A stretch of DNA of 64,000 nucleotides from contig NC_080590.1 of the NCBI RefSeq assembly GCF_029962835.1, forward strand, positions 56,542,001-56,606,000. The letters are read 5' to 3'. Of the stretch, positions 22,688 to 33,277 are shown piece by piece. A program made the position numbers and the translations under genes. Numbering within the stretch: the first letter of the stretch is position 1; every line of letters starts with the position of its first letter. A model generated the notes under the pieces. That model searched no databases. It saw only the letters and a program-made list of their open reading frames with translations, and had not been told where the DNA came from. The DNA comes from Magnolia sinica (lineage: Eukaryota > Streptophyta > Magnoliopsida > Magnoliales > Magnoliaceae).

Positions 22688-23845
22688 ATGGCATCTAGAG
22701 GGAGAAAGACAACATCCCATGGTCCATCTTCTTCCTCCAGATCAGCCCTTATCACTAAGCATCATCTTCGGGCTCCCAAGGAGGATCCATCTTATGTTCG
22801 GGACATCAGATTGCATAACGTTATTGTTGAACATCCTATTGATACTAATCATGTTGCTCCTTTTGATATCCTTCCTATGCTCCAAGCTGTAGGTTAGGAT
22901 AACTTATTACATTGGGGTGGGCCAGCATACCAGTCCATTGCCCAGTCCATGTTCGCATGCATAAGTGATTTTTCATTGGAAAATTTATCTTTTAAGATAG
23001 CCACAAGAGAAGGACCATTTGAAGTTGATCGTCATTTGATTTCAGCTCTTATGAAAATTCCTGTGAATGATGAGGGCATTCCTATCCATAACTTATCTGA
23101 AAAACCCCCAGTAACTGAAAAACGTATGCTCACTAGAGATTTATGTAATTTTGATGTTTAATGGACACATAAAGGGAATGCGCTTCCCTCAAAGTATCTG
23201 TTACCCAAATACAGAGTTCTTCACAAAATCTTTGTGTCTAACTTGTATCCTCGATCGAGTAATAAATCTGAATTGACTTCCTTCATGGTTCGTGTTCTTC
23301 ATGTTATTGCCAGCGGTGCTCATGTTTATCTACCGTCCTTGATTTATCACTCCATTATTCAGTTTTGACTCCATCCATGTCATAGTGACATTCCTTTTGG
23401 TTATTTGATGACTGTGTTAGCTACACATATGCTAGTCGATATGCCGGTTGGAGAGGCCCCTATCCATCATCTGATATTTAACAATTCTAATATCAATAAG
23501 ATGAAGCTTGATTTCCTTCCTGGCCAAGGTGCTGGTGTTGGCAATGCTGAAGCTGAACATGAGGAAGAAGCTAGTAATCTTCCTCCTGATGATATCAACA
23601 TGGATGATATTTTTGACAAACTCGAATCTGATTCTGCAAATGATCCAGATTATGAGCCTTCTGAGTTTGATGCATGTTTGTGTGCATTGGAAGATAAGGT
23701 TGAGAATATGAATGTTAAGATGGAAAACATGTCGGTTGCCCATGATTTACAATTCAAGTATATGCGTAAATATCTTAGGCGCTTGAACAAGGGCATGCAT
23801 CAACTTGATCCTTCCATCCCTACTCCTTCATCTGGTTCAGATTAG
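22688..23845 (+). pseudogene. Third ORF of copia 2 (env-position ORF)
   Basis: One frame runs from ATG 22688 (MASRGRKTTSHGPSSSSRSA) to TAG 23843, about 385 codons, broken only by TAG 22895, TAA 23159 and TGA 23366. The middle part (PKYRVLHKIFVSNLYPRS...SFMVRVLHVIASGAHVYLPS...IPFGYLMTVLATHM) resembles the domain annotated as putative plant transposon protein. The C-terminal part is acidic, with a likely coiled coil (DACLCALEDKVENMNVKMEN) and a PSSGSD end. I see no clear signal peptide or membrane anchor, so 'env-like' is positional only. Copia 3 ends its third ORF with the same SSGS tail (63975). Confidence 0.75.
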
Positions 23846-24365
23846 TTCTTTTACGTTTACTAGTTTGTTATAACTTTATTACTCTTGCGCTACTTAACTG
23901 GTTTTGAGATTGTAGCTATCTTTGACTTAGCTTAGTTTATGAATTAAATGGGTTGTTTGTGCTGGTTACTCATATCTTGTCTTGTTACCTCTCATATATC
24001 TCTTTACTTATTTCTCCTCAGCCATCTTTTCTGTGCTTCCTTTGTCCTATTGTGACAAAAAGGGGGAGAATGGATATGGATGTGTTGGATGTGTCTAATG
24101 ATTATGTTATGAGGAGGGAGTAGCATTGCGTTTTTGATGTATGTTATGAGGAGGGAGTAGCAATGCGTTTTTGATGTATGTTACTCAGGGGGAGTATGTG
24201 CAGAAGTAGACTGTATGTTATGTTCAATATTTATTTATAGGTTTGTAGGATCATGTTATTATGTCGGTTGATAACAACTGGTGCATGATTCTTTAATCAG
24301 ATATTCTACGTTATGTAACATATCTTAGAAGTGTGTTTTGTCATTAATTTGACAAAGGGGGAGAT
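23846..24365 (+). promoter_or_regulatory. Copia 2 3' non-coding region with multiple polypurine tracts
   Basis: AAAAAGGGGGAGAATGG (24057-24073), two GAGGAGGGAG copies, CAGGGGGAG (24186-24194) and ACAAAGGGGGAGAT, which abuts the 3' LTR (24352-24365). Repeated PPT-like tracts are known in Sireviruses; the last one is the functional plus-strand primer site by position. The TTTGTCATTAATTTGACAAA text before it forms an inverted repeat. Confidence 0.85.
24104..24177 (+). repeat. Two tandem 37-bp units around PPT-like tracts
   Basis: Units 24104-24140 and 24141-24177 both start ATGTTATGAGGAGGGAGTAG and differ at one position (CATTGCG versus CAATGCG). A partial third unit starts at 24178 and carries CAGGGGGAG. 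Confidence 0.9.
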
Positions 24366-26234
24366 TGTAAGTGCTATAGTTTATAGCCCCTTTTTGTTGC
24401 CAAATTTGTAGTGCCAAAGATACTGTTATGAAGCTTGCATATGTGAAGAACAAAGCTCTACTCAAGATCAGCTTTGATTGACAAGCACTGTTCACAAGTC
24501 AAGACTCGAGAAAGTGAGATTGTTCGGCTTAATTCAAGACAAGGATAATGCAAGATCTCAAGAAACTTTCAAATTCAACCTCAAGATCTCAAGAAGCTTT
24601 CAAGTTCAACCTCAAGATCTCAAGAAGCTTTTAAGTTTGAGGTACATCAAGACTTCAAGCTTCATTACTTTCAAAGGTCACTCGTCTCTAAGTTTCAATG
24701 TCCTTACTTCACTATTGAGGTATGATTGACCTTAGGTTGACCTTTAGAGTAGGCCATTTTGGATACATAATTTATATGTTTTATATAAGTGAGTTTAGTC
24801 TGTTCTAAGACTAGTCCTGGACTTTGTTTGACTAGTCCTACCATTGCTTCGACCTGTCTAAGAATTTTCTGGATCAGTCGTAAGTTTGTTGTAAAATTTG
24901 AAAATTTTCTGTTAGGCTTCGACTAGTCTTAGGGACTGTTCGACTAGTCGTATGAACAGTGTCGACTATTTCTTCGACCAGTCGTAGTCCTACGACTCAA
25001 AGTATAGTCTTGAAATTTGGCTAGCTTTGACTAGTTGTGAGCAACCTACGACCAGTTGAAGGAGACCTACGACCAGTCATAGACCCCTACGACCAGTCGT
25101 GAAACCGCCAGATCTTATCGTGCCTGAATTTTCAAATATTTGTTGATTCTACGACCAGTCGTAGAGATCTTTAGACCAGTCGAAGACGTGATTTGCTTAC
25201 CTGTAAATAGATCACGAATCTCAGAATAATATATGAAATTCAAGCTAATTTAAGTCGGCCTTCTAAGAGATAAGTCTGTGCTCCATTTAAGCTAAGTGTG
25301 CATGTTTAATATTCTCTTTCTTTAGCTTTTCAAATTAATTTTGTTTCTTCTATTCCAATCTGATCTGAAAAAGAAGAAGTTTCATTTTTCCTTTTTCTGG
25401 AATCAAAATCAATTAGAGCTAGCCCCATTTGGTTTAATTTAAAATCTATTAGAACCTATAACCAATATAAAGTGAGTATTGGACATTGAACTTTGACATT
25501 CAAATCTCTACTCCGACTTGGTTCTTTTGGGCTGCTACAACGAAAGAGAAATTCAGGTATTTTATGTTTATGTAATTTACTTTCATTTGGTTTTCTTTTG
25601 AAATTTGCAAGAAAAATCTCATTGTATTGGTTATCTGAGGAGAGCCGGGAAAACTTAGAAGAGGGTTTTTTTTTTTTATTGTGTAAGCCCACAGAGAAAG
25701 ACACAATTGTGAAGGTTTTGGGTGAACCTGGAAAACCTATCTTTGATAGTGAACGCTGATATCCCCTATGTGAGGATATTAGGAATGGAGTAGTTGTGTG
25801 GCTGTTTATTAACAGTTGGTGTACACATAGGCGAACCACTATAATCCCTTGTGTTTTGTGGTTGTGTGGTTTATATTTCATATCTTTAATTATTCATTTG
25901 TGGGATGTATATGTAGATGTAAATGTTGTAATCATTTTATTTCAAGCTCAGTGGGGAATGTTGTAATAGTTTGATTTATATTTCTACAATTTATCTCTTG
26001 ATATCTTTTTATTAGTTTGAGCTTCAGTTTCTCTATTTGTTCTAGTAAGGTTGCCTTGCCATTTTTATGGTGCATGGTTGTCCTTAGATCAATCAATATT
26101 TTGAGATAGCATTCAGCATTGTATATTGATTTATTTATTTGGCTATCTCTCTTTCTTTATTTTCATTGTATTTATTTTAAATTTGGCATAGTCCTATTTA
26201 CCCCCCCTCTAGGACATATAGCTTGGCCATTTCA
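24366..26234 (+). mobile_element. 3' LTR of copia 2
   Basis: TGTAAGTGCTATAG...CTTGGCCATTTCA. It is 100 bp longer than the 5' LTR, mainly from a segment around 25953-26030 missing there. The motif array lies at 24805-25190. The TATA position reads TGTAAATA. The downstream target copy GAATC follows at 26235. Confidence 0.93.
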
Positions 26235-27065
26235 GAATCAACCTATATAATCGGCCTCGACAATTGGAATTGGCCTATACATTTGGTCTTGAAAAATTGG
26301 AATCAGCCTTTATACTCAGCCTCGACAATCAGAATCGGCTTTTACAATTGGCCTCAACAATCGGAATCGACCTCGATACTCGGCATCGACAATAGGAATC
26401 GGCCTATACAATCGGCTTCGACAAATCAGAATCAGTCAATACAATCAGCCTCGATAAATCAGAATCATCCTTGATACTTGACCTTAACAATTGGAATCGA
26501 CCTCGACAAATCATAATTGGCCTATACAATCGGCCTCGACAAATCAGAATTAGCCTATACAATTGACCTCGTCAAATCATCATCGACCTCAATACTCGGC
26601 CTCGACAATCGAAATTGGCCTATATAATCAGCCTCAACAAATCAGAATCGGCCTATATAATTAGCCTCGACAAATCAGAATCGACCTCGATACTCGGCCT
26701 CGACAATCAGAATTGGCCTTGACAAATCAGAATCGGCCTCGATACTCGGCCTCAATACTCGGCCTCGACAATCGAAATCGGCCTATACAATCAGCCTCAA
26801 CAAATCAGAATCAGCCTATATAATCAGCCTCGACAAATCAAAATCGACCTCGATACTCGGCCTCGACAATCAGAATCGGCCTTGCTAAATCAGAATCGGC
26901 CTCGATACTCGGCCTCAATAATCGAAATCGGCTTCGACAAATCAAAATCAGCATCGATACTCGACCTCAATAATAGGAATTGGTCTATATAATCGGCCTT
27001 GACAAATCAGAATCGGCCTCGATACTCGACCTTGACAATCAGAATCGGCTTATACAATCGGTGAG
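26235..27065 (+). repeat. X minisatellite, right part, about 33-bp units
   Basis: Degenerate tandem units combine AATCGGCCTCGACAAATCAG with AATCGGCCTATAC or AATCGGCCTCGATACTCGG. It is the continuation of 15535-15634. The X copy at 46484 has a different unit at the matching place (48480-49740). Confidence 0.9.
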
Positions 27066-27199
27066 AATGGGCCTATCAAGGCCTAAGGGAAGGTCACAAT
27101 GAGGACTTTAAACCATTATTGCCCATCAATGTGGCCATTTAACCAACATTGCTCCCAAGGAGTAGCCTACATAAGGCCAAACCTATAGTGGCCCCATGG

Positions 27200-27600
27200 C
27201 CTCACATACAATCATGATGGGCCTCATTTACGTCACATCGGCCTCGTCATATGGGCCAACATACATCACATCGGGCCTCAAATACATAACAGGTGAGCCT
27301 TGCACCTGAGCCTCAAATATACCATATGGGCTCATCGCTCGGGCCTCAATACTAGGCCTTATATATCAAGTGGGCCTTGTTACATGGGCCTAACAATACA
27401 AACGGGTGGGCCCCTTCCATGGGCCAAAATACATCATGATGGGCCTCATGGATGGGCCGCACCAATGGGCTTCATGTATATCAAATAGGCCACACCGATG
27501 GACCTCATGTATATCAAATCGGGCCACACCAATGGGCCTCATGTATATTAAATCGGGCCGCGCCAATGGGCCTCATGTATGTTAAATCGGGCTCACCCTT
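27200..27600 (+). repeat. Degenerate GGGCCTCAT-type tandem array of X
   Basis: About 34-bp repeats such as CCAATGGGCCTCATGTATAT and CAAATCGGGCC. Related arrays occur at 15300-15530, 48230-48480, 49860-50370 and, inverted, 57540-58240. Confidence 0.85.
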
Positions 27601-28149
27601 ATGTATTTTTGAGATCCAACCTATTCATAAGTTAACATGGAGATAGATGAAGTGAAAACATATATCAGCTTAATTAGAAACTACCGGCGTCCTTCGAAGT
27701 TTGAACGGTGGATGTCACGGTCCACTATTTAAATGGTGGGGTCCACTTGAACTTTAGATTTGACCTATCCTTTACATCATACTATAAAATGATATCTCAA
27801 TATGGTTAGACGATTTGGATACAACGTATGCATCATGGTGGGCCCCACCGTCAAAATAATGGACGGTGTAAAAATACATACATCAATGTGGGGCCGACGA
27901 GCTTGCTGCCAACAAAGGAGCAACTAGATAGCTGCTGTACATGCAGTTGGCTGCACTAAAAAGGCAGAGGTGGGTCCCACATAGGGCCCACCACCATGTA
28001 TATATTATATAATATATAATATAATATATTATATTTATAATATATCTGACGTTTAGGCCATCCACAGCCAGGACAGTCACATGCATCAGGGGTATCCCCA
28101 CACGTGGGGTGGGTGTGGGTGAAACACTACATCAGTGGGTCCCACATGG

Positions 28150-28410
28150 GGCCCACCATAACGTTTCCATCCAATCTGTTAATAAGGTCACAGGGACCTG
28201 AATGAAAGGAAAAAGAAATTTCATAATGATCCAAAACTTCTGTAACCACAGAAGGGTTTCAATGGCAGACGCTTAATCCTACTGTTTCCCTATGACGTGG
28301 GCCACCTGAGCTCGTATACAGCTGATTTTTTTGGAGGGCCCACTGCCCTAAGGGGCCCATTAAAATGCATGGTGTTGATGTTCTCACACATCACGGTGGG
28401 GTCCACGGTT
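28150..28410 (+). repeat. Conserved module shared by X copies and the MITE
   Basis: The block from CCATCCAATCTGTTAATAAGG through CACCTGAGCTCGTATACAGC to TGCATGGTGTTGATG is recognisable in X at 50500-50680 and inverted at 56560-56830. Its last 110 bp match the interior of the MITE at 41325-41440. Confidence 0.75.
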
Positions 28411-28830
28411 GGGACCCCCTGCCTGTCCGTCCATAGCGCAGTGCAACATCGTCTACTGCTACATTGTTATTATTTTTTTAAAAAACTGTTTTCTGGAAGT
28501 TTTTCTAGGTGGGGCCCGCATAAGGTGAATCCACTCCACCCATTGGATTCTATGGCTCAAGACCGACCAAATGAGGCCAATTTACAATGTGTTTCGGCGT
28601 ATAGAAACATCAAGGTGGGTCCTAACGAATTTTAACGATATAAACCACTATTTTCTAAGATATGGCCCGCCAAAAAATTGGATTGGCCTCATATTTCAGC
28701 TCAACGTCTAAAATGAGCTGGAAAATGGAATGGACGGTATGGATTAGACCCATACTACAAGGTGAGGCCTACATGAGCAGCCCTCTCCAAAGCTTGTTGA
28801 ATTAAGCTAATATATTTGTTTTCAATTCAT

Positions 28831-28854
28831 GTCCAGCGTCCCTAGACGCTGGAC
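28831..28854. repeat. Near-palindrome GTCCAGCGTC-n4-GACGCTGGAC
   Basis: Arms GTCCAGCGTC and GACGCTGGAC surround CCTA. Eight bases further is the TATA-like CACTATATATATAAGG (28864-28879). A perfect version stands at 51323-51344 and a degraded one at 56086-56108. Confidence 0.85.
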
Positions 28855-29978
28855 GGTTTGGGGCACTATATATATAAGGTGGCACTTACTCAGGTGGGCC
28901 ACCAAATGCACGAATGGTGTGGGTAAGACATATATCAAGTGAGGTACATCCGAGTGGGCAATAGGGCCACATCATCACATAAGAAAAATGAAAAAAGGAG
29001 AGGGTGAGAGAGAAAGAAGCACACATGTGATGGAGGGACGCCACCACTATGGGCCCTCCCTTACATACATCACAACATAAATCAAGTGGGTCCCATTACA
29101 TGTGGGCTCACCGATCAAAAAGCAATGGTGGAGTGAAAACGTCTAGATGACCTCTTTAAATCTAAAAAGTAAACATCATGATGGGGTTCATGGATATTGG
29201 CCCCATCATGGAATGATCATGAGAATCATAATGGGCCATCGGCCACATCTAGGGTCCAAAGTGAGATCCATACCATCAATCAGTAGGCCCCACTTGACCC
29301 ATCATCAAAAGAATGAAATCTAAGCCTATAGAAGCACCCACCGTTTGATCTTCTTGGTCCGATGGAATGCCAATCTCCTTGTGTCTCACTTTGATGGAAG
29401 ATAATGAGAAATGAAGGGCTAGGATGATGGATCTTGTGATAGGAAGTGGGCCACACACAACATCTCACTTTTTCTCTCTTAGAATTGTTTGGATGTCCAC
29501 TCTTCTTTTGGTCTTTGTTGCTTGGAAAAATGTGAAGGGAAAGAGAGAGAGAATGGGTGGTTGTAAGGGAGAGGTGATGGATGTGAGTTGATAGGTGTAC
29601 TTGACATGTATGGGTGTGTAAGAGACAGAGAGGGAGAGAGTTGACTTTGGGGTTGCTCTTGTACTTGACATGAGGTGATTGATTGATTGATTGATTGATG
29701 AGACATGTTGTAGAGATTCTCTTAAAATTACAACCGCGTGGTGTTTTTTTGAACTGAACGCAAGTCCACATCTCCTGGCCTAGGTATCACATCGGCGGAT
29801 AATACGCGGCGACGATGTGGTCACAATGGTACAAGTCTTAAATTGAGCCGACTTAAATCTACAGAATACGATTTAGGGTTGTGCGCAAATGTCGATCATA
29901 GGTCGCGGATTACTGAAATTCGACGGGAAGGATCGTGGGAGTCCACGAAATGGTATGGACTAGGGTATGGGCCTTACA

Positions 29979-30806
29979 TTCATGGACGACTTCTTTATTT
30001 TTGGTCCATCTTTCAGCGATTATTTAAAAATTTTGAAAAATTTGTTAAAGAGATGCGAGGAAAAGAATTTGGTTCTCAATTAGGAGAAGTGTCATTTCAT
30101 GGTTTGTAAGGGAATCGTCCTTGGGCATATCATCTCGTCCAAGGGAATTGAGGTAGATAAGGCTAAAATCGATCTTATTTCTAACCTACCTCCACTCAAG
30201 AACATACGAGACGTGCGATCCTTCTTAAGACACACCAGTTTTTACAGGAGATTTATAAAGGACTTTAGTCTTCTCTCCCATCCTCTATTTAATCTACTTC
30301 AAAAGGATGCATCATACGAGTGGACTGAGCAATGCCAGGAAGCTTTTAATAAGCTCAAGGGCATGTTAACCACTGCACCTATCATGCAACCACCCGATTG
30401 GAGCCTTTCTTTTGAACTTATATGTGATGCGTCTGACTATGCTCTTGGGGTAGTTTTAGGCTAGAGAAAAGAAAAGAAGCCCTCCGTTATTCATTACGCA
30501 AGTAGAACTTTAAATCCTGCCCAAGTGAACTACTCAACTACAAAAAAGGAACTCTTAAGTGTAGTGTTTGCTTTGGACAAATTTAGGTCCTACTTGATTG
30601 GATCTAAGATCATCATTTACACAGATCGTGCGGCGCTTAAGTATCTTCTTCCTCAGAATGATGCTAAGCCCCACTTGATTAGATGGATCCTCCTAATCCA
30701 AAATTTTGATTTGAAAATAAAAAATAAAAAAGGAGTAGAGAATGTAGTGGCTGACCATATTTCCTGCCTTGAACTCTCTAATTCCCTTGAGACCACATAT
30801 CAATGA
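29979..30806 (+). pseudogene. Athila B reverse transcriptase C-terminus and RNase H
   Basis: Immediately after the X element the RT resumes at its catalytic motif FMDDFFIFG and stays in one frame to 30806, with only two nonsense codons: TAG within LN-E-KCHFMV (expected Trp) and TAG at 30462 (expected Gln). VLGHIISSKGIEVDKAKI is the RT thumb/connection. FELICDASDYALGVVLG, YSTTKKELLSVVFALDKFR, YTDRAALKYLL and VADHIS form the RNase H, with its Asp and Glu residues kept. Both stops are consistent with single transitions. Confidence 0.92.
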
Positions 30807-32135
30807 CATGAGCCTTGACGAACAACTGTTAAAGTCTCTCATTCACCTTGGTTTACTGATTTGCTAATTATCCTGCCACAGCTTTCACGCCAACACATGG
30901 GACTGCGCAAGATAAGAAGAAATTTTTCACTGAGGTGTGCAAATTTTTCTAAGATGATCCATATTTGTTTAAATATTACCCAGACCAAATCTTAAGGAGA
31001 TATGTGCCTGATAATGAACACCAAAGTGTCATCTCCTTCTACCACTCTTAGGCCTGTGGTGGTCACTTTTTTACTAAAAAGACCATCGTCCAGATTCTGC
31101 AGTGTGGCTTTTACTGGCCCACTATGTTCAGGGACACTTATGAGTTTTGCAAGGCTTGTGAGCATTGTCAGAAATTGGGAGCATTGTCCCATCGAAATAT
31201 GATGCCCTTGAACCCCATTTTGATCATTGAAGCATTTGATTGTTGGGGCATCCATTTCATGGGACCATTCCCCTAATCCTTTGAAAATTTATACATTTTG
31301 CTAGCCGTCAACTATGTCACTAAATAGGTCAAAGCGATTCCATGCCAGAACAATGACCATCGAACAATCATTAAGTTTTTAAAAGAGAACATCCTTTCCC
31401 AGTTCGGAACACCTCGAGCCATCATTAGTGAAGGAGGCTCACACTTTTGTAATAGGCCATTTGCGACCCTAATGAAGAAATATGACATCTCTTACAAAGT
31501 GAGCACTCTATACCACCCACAAACAAGTGAGCTAGTTGAGATTTTCAATAGGAAAATTAAACACATTTTGAAAAAAAATAGTTAAACCTGACCGTAAGGA
31601 TTGGTCAATTAGATTGACTGATGCCTTATGGGCCTACCGTACTGCATTTAAAACCCCTATTGGAATGTCTCCCTTTAAACTTCTCTATGGTAAGGCTTGC
31701 CACTTGCCTGTAGAGTTGGAACATAGAGCCTATTGGGCGATCAAAAATCTAAACTTCAATCTGGACAATGCTAGCTCGCTACATAAACTACAATTGAATG
31801 AACTCGAAGAAATTCGAAATGATGTGTACGAGAACTCGAGAATTTATAAGGACAGGATGAAGGCATTTCATGACCAAAACATTCTTCAAAAATCATTCAC
31901 ACCAGGTCAGAAAGTCTTCTTGTATAATTCTCAGTTACTTCTCTTTCCAGGTAAACTGCAATCTCGTAGGACCGACCCTTCCACCGTTATCAATGTTTCT
32001 CCTCATGGGGCTGTCGAGATTTGGAATCCAAACAATGGTAATGAGTTTAAAGTAAATGGACATCGATTAAAATCATTTGTTGAGAAATTTGATTCAGAGG
32101 ATATGTCCATACCTCTGGGTAATCCTGTTTATTAG
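30807..32135 (+). pseudogene. Athila B integrase
   Basis: The zinc-binding HHCC region is visible (CGGHFFTKKT and EFCKACEHCQKLG, 31040-31175). In the catalytic core the first Asp is replaced by His (CWGIHFMGPFP, near 31245) and the second by Glu (IISEGGSHF, near 31430); the third residue, Glu in LVEIFNRKIK, is kept. The 173-codon open stretch 31614-32135 holds the C-terminal part ([26 protein letters not shown]). Stops at the SFYHS-ACGG, PFP-SFE and YVTK-VKA positions and frameshifts add to the damage. Confidence 0.9.
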
Positions 32136-33277
32136 GATTAATCTCCTAATCTAATGGAGGTGTAGTTAGGTTTTCTATTTTTTGTTCTAGGATAGTTTGC
32201 TTTATGCCGTTTTAGGATAGTCAGCTTTATGCTATTTAGGGTAGGTTATTTTCTATTATATTAGCATAGTTGTTTTAGGTTGATAAACTCTTGTGTTAAA
32301 CTACCTTCACACTGAGATCCTTTGGAAAAGTTGTACAATTTCCTCGCCAGGTATTACCTTTCGATCACTTCTCCTTTTACTTTCGTTGTCTCATGTGCAT
32401 TACATGCTTATATCTTTTACATTGAGGACAATGTAGATTTTAGGTTGGGGATGGGAGATTAGGTTACCTAATAAGTGTTTTCTTAGTCTTTGAGCAAAAA
32501 TTGTGAATTTTTTTTTGAAAATTTTATAAATTCGAGTGATTTTAAAGTTCATCCATGATTTAGAAGTATAAGATACTTAATGTTGGTGATTTATAACTTA
32601 TAGATTCAGTTACCTGTTAGATTTCACAGTTAAGTTTGAATTATTAATTCATGATTAGAAGTCTTAAACACTGATTGAGTCATGATTTCACATGTCACAT
32701 TTAGCTTTCACACTAAATCTTCAGTCAACATTGAATTGTTAACTTGGTGATTATTAAGCATGGAAGGAACCAACCTGGGGAAGTTGTCCATCATGTTCAA
32801 TGAGAAGAATTGAAAAAAAACAGTTGTCATCGAAACGACTACCTATTAAAGATCTTTAAAAAGGTTGACATAGCGTGAAGCCATTGATGGAAAAATCCAA
32901 AGCTGGAAAAATAAAAGGACTGAATTGTAAGGGAAGTTTCAGTTTAGGTTGGGTTATCCAAAATTCTCCTTTTGATGCTATCATGGAAATTGACAATTGG
33001 ACCTTTAATTGTGATAAGTCGAGGTTGCACTATACACCCATGGATCTCAATATTTAGAATTTTTCAAATTGATGAATTAATACTTTGAACTTGACCTTGA
33101 AGTTTATTGTGCGCTTGAGTTTATGAGAAGGAAATGCCCAACATTGATGCATCTTGGAATTCTATTATCTGGACTGTTTTTCAAAAACCACTTGAGTTTA
33201 TAAAAAATTGTCCTGTATTTCTCGCAATATTTTTCTCATACTTTGTTCGAGACTAGCAAAATGCTGGTTGGGGATTG
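32136..33277 (+). other. Athila B 3' internal region, no ORF, with polypurine tract
   Basis: About 1.1 kb between integrase and 3' LTR. It contains the block CATTGAGGACAATGT ... TTAGGTTGGGGATGGGAG (32420-32456), as I recall from Athila-type 3' regions, and ends with TGCTGGTTGGGGATTG, the likely polypurine tract (33262-33277). I see no env-like ORF; the longest stretch (32875-33057) has no recognisable features. Confidence 0.75.

Larger units (their letters stand above)
15635..26234 (+). mobile_element. Sirevirus-type Ty1/copia element, copia 2 (complete, decayed)
   Basis: Paired LTRs (15635-17403, 24366-26234), TSD GAATC on both sides (15630-15634 and 26235-26239), initiator-Met-tRNA primer site, gag-PR-IN-RT-RH in canonical copia order, a third ORF downstream of pol and several GGGGGAGA polypurine tracts. 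Long LTRs, a 3' ORF and multiple PPTs are the known hallmarks of Sireviruses. The first about 220 bp of the two LTRs differ at about 11 positions by eye, so this is not a very recent insertion. It sits inside the minisatellite of family X. Confidence 0.94.
13448..29978 (+). mobile_element. Family X unit, complete, with nested copia 2
   Basis: It begins TGTCACGCCCCAAA and ends GGGCCTTACA, and is flanked by the exact 5-bp duplication TTCAT. Without copia 2 and its target copy it is about 5.93 kb. I find no protein domain in it. Contents in order: a 5' part shared with the other copies (13448-15260), a first GGGCCTCAT-type array, a minisatellite split by copia 2, a second GGGCCTCAT-type array, then GTGGGNCCCAC / CCGTCCATCC modules, an AT dinucleotide tract, a conserved module (28150-28410), a palindrome at 28831 and a conserved terminal block. 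TG...CA ends with a 5-bp TSD point to LTR-retrotransposon machinery; no direct LTR pair exists inside, so a giant solo LTR is the simplest reading. Confidence 0.85.

Noticed and set aside
13448..29978. Helitron as an explanation for family X
   Set aside because: The unit has a 5-bp target duplication and TG...CA ends; Helitrons give no duplication and end in CTRR.
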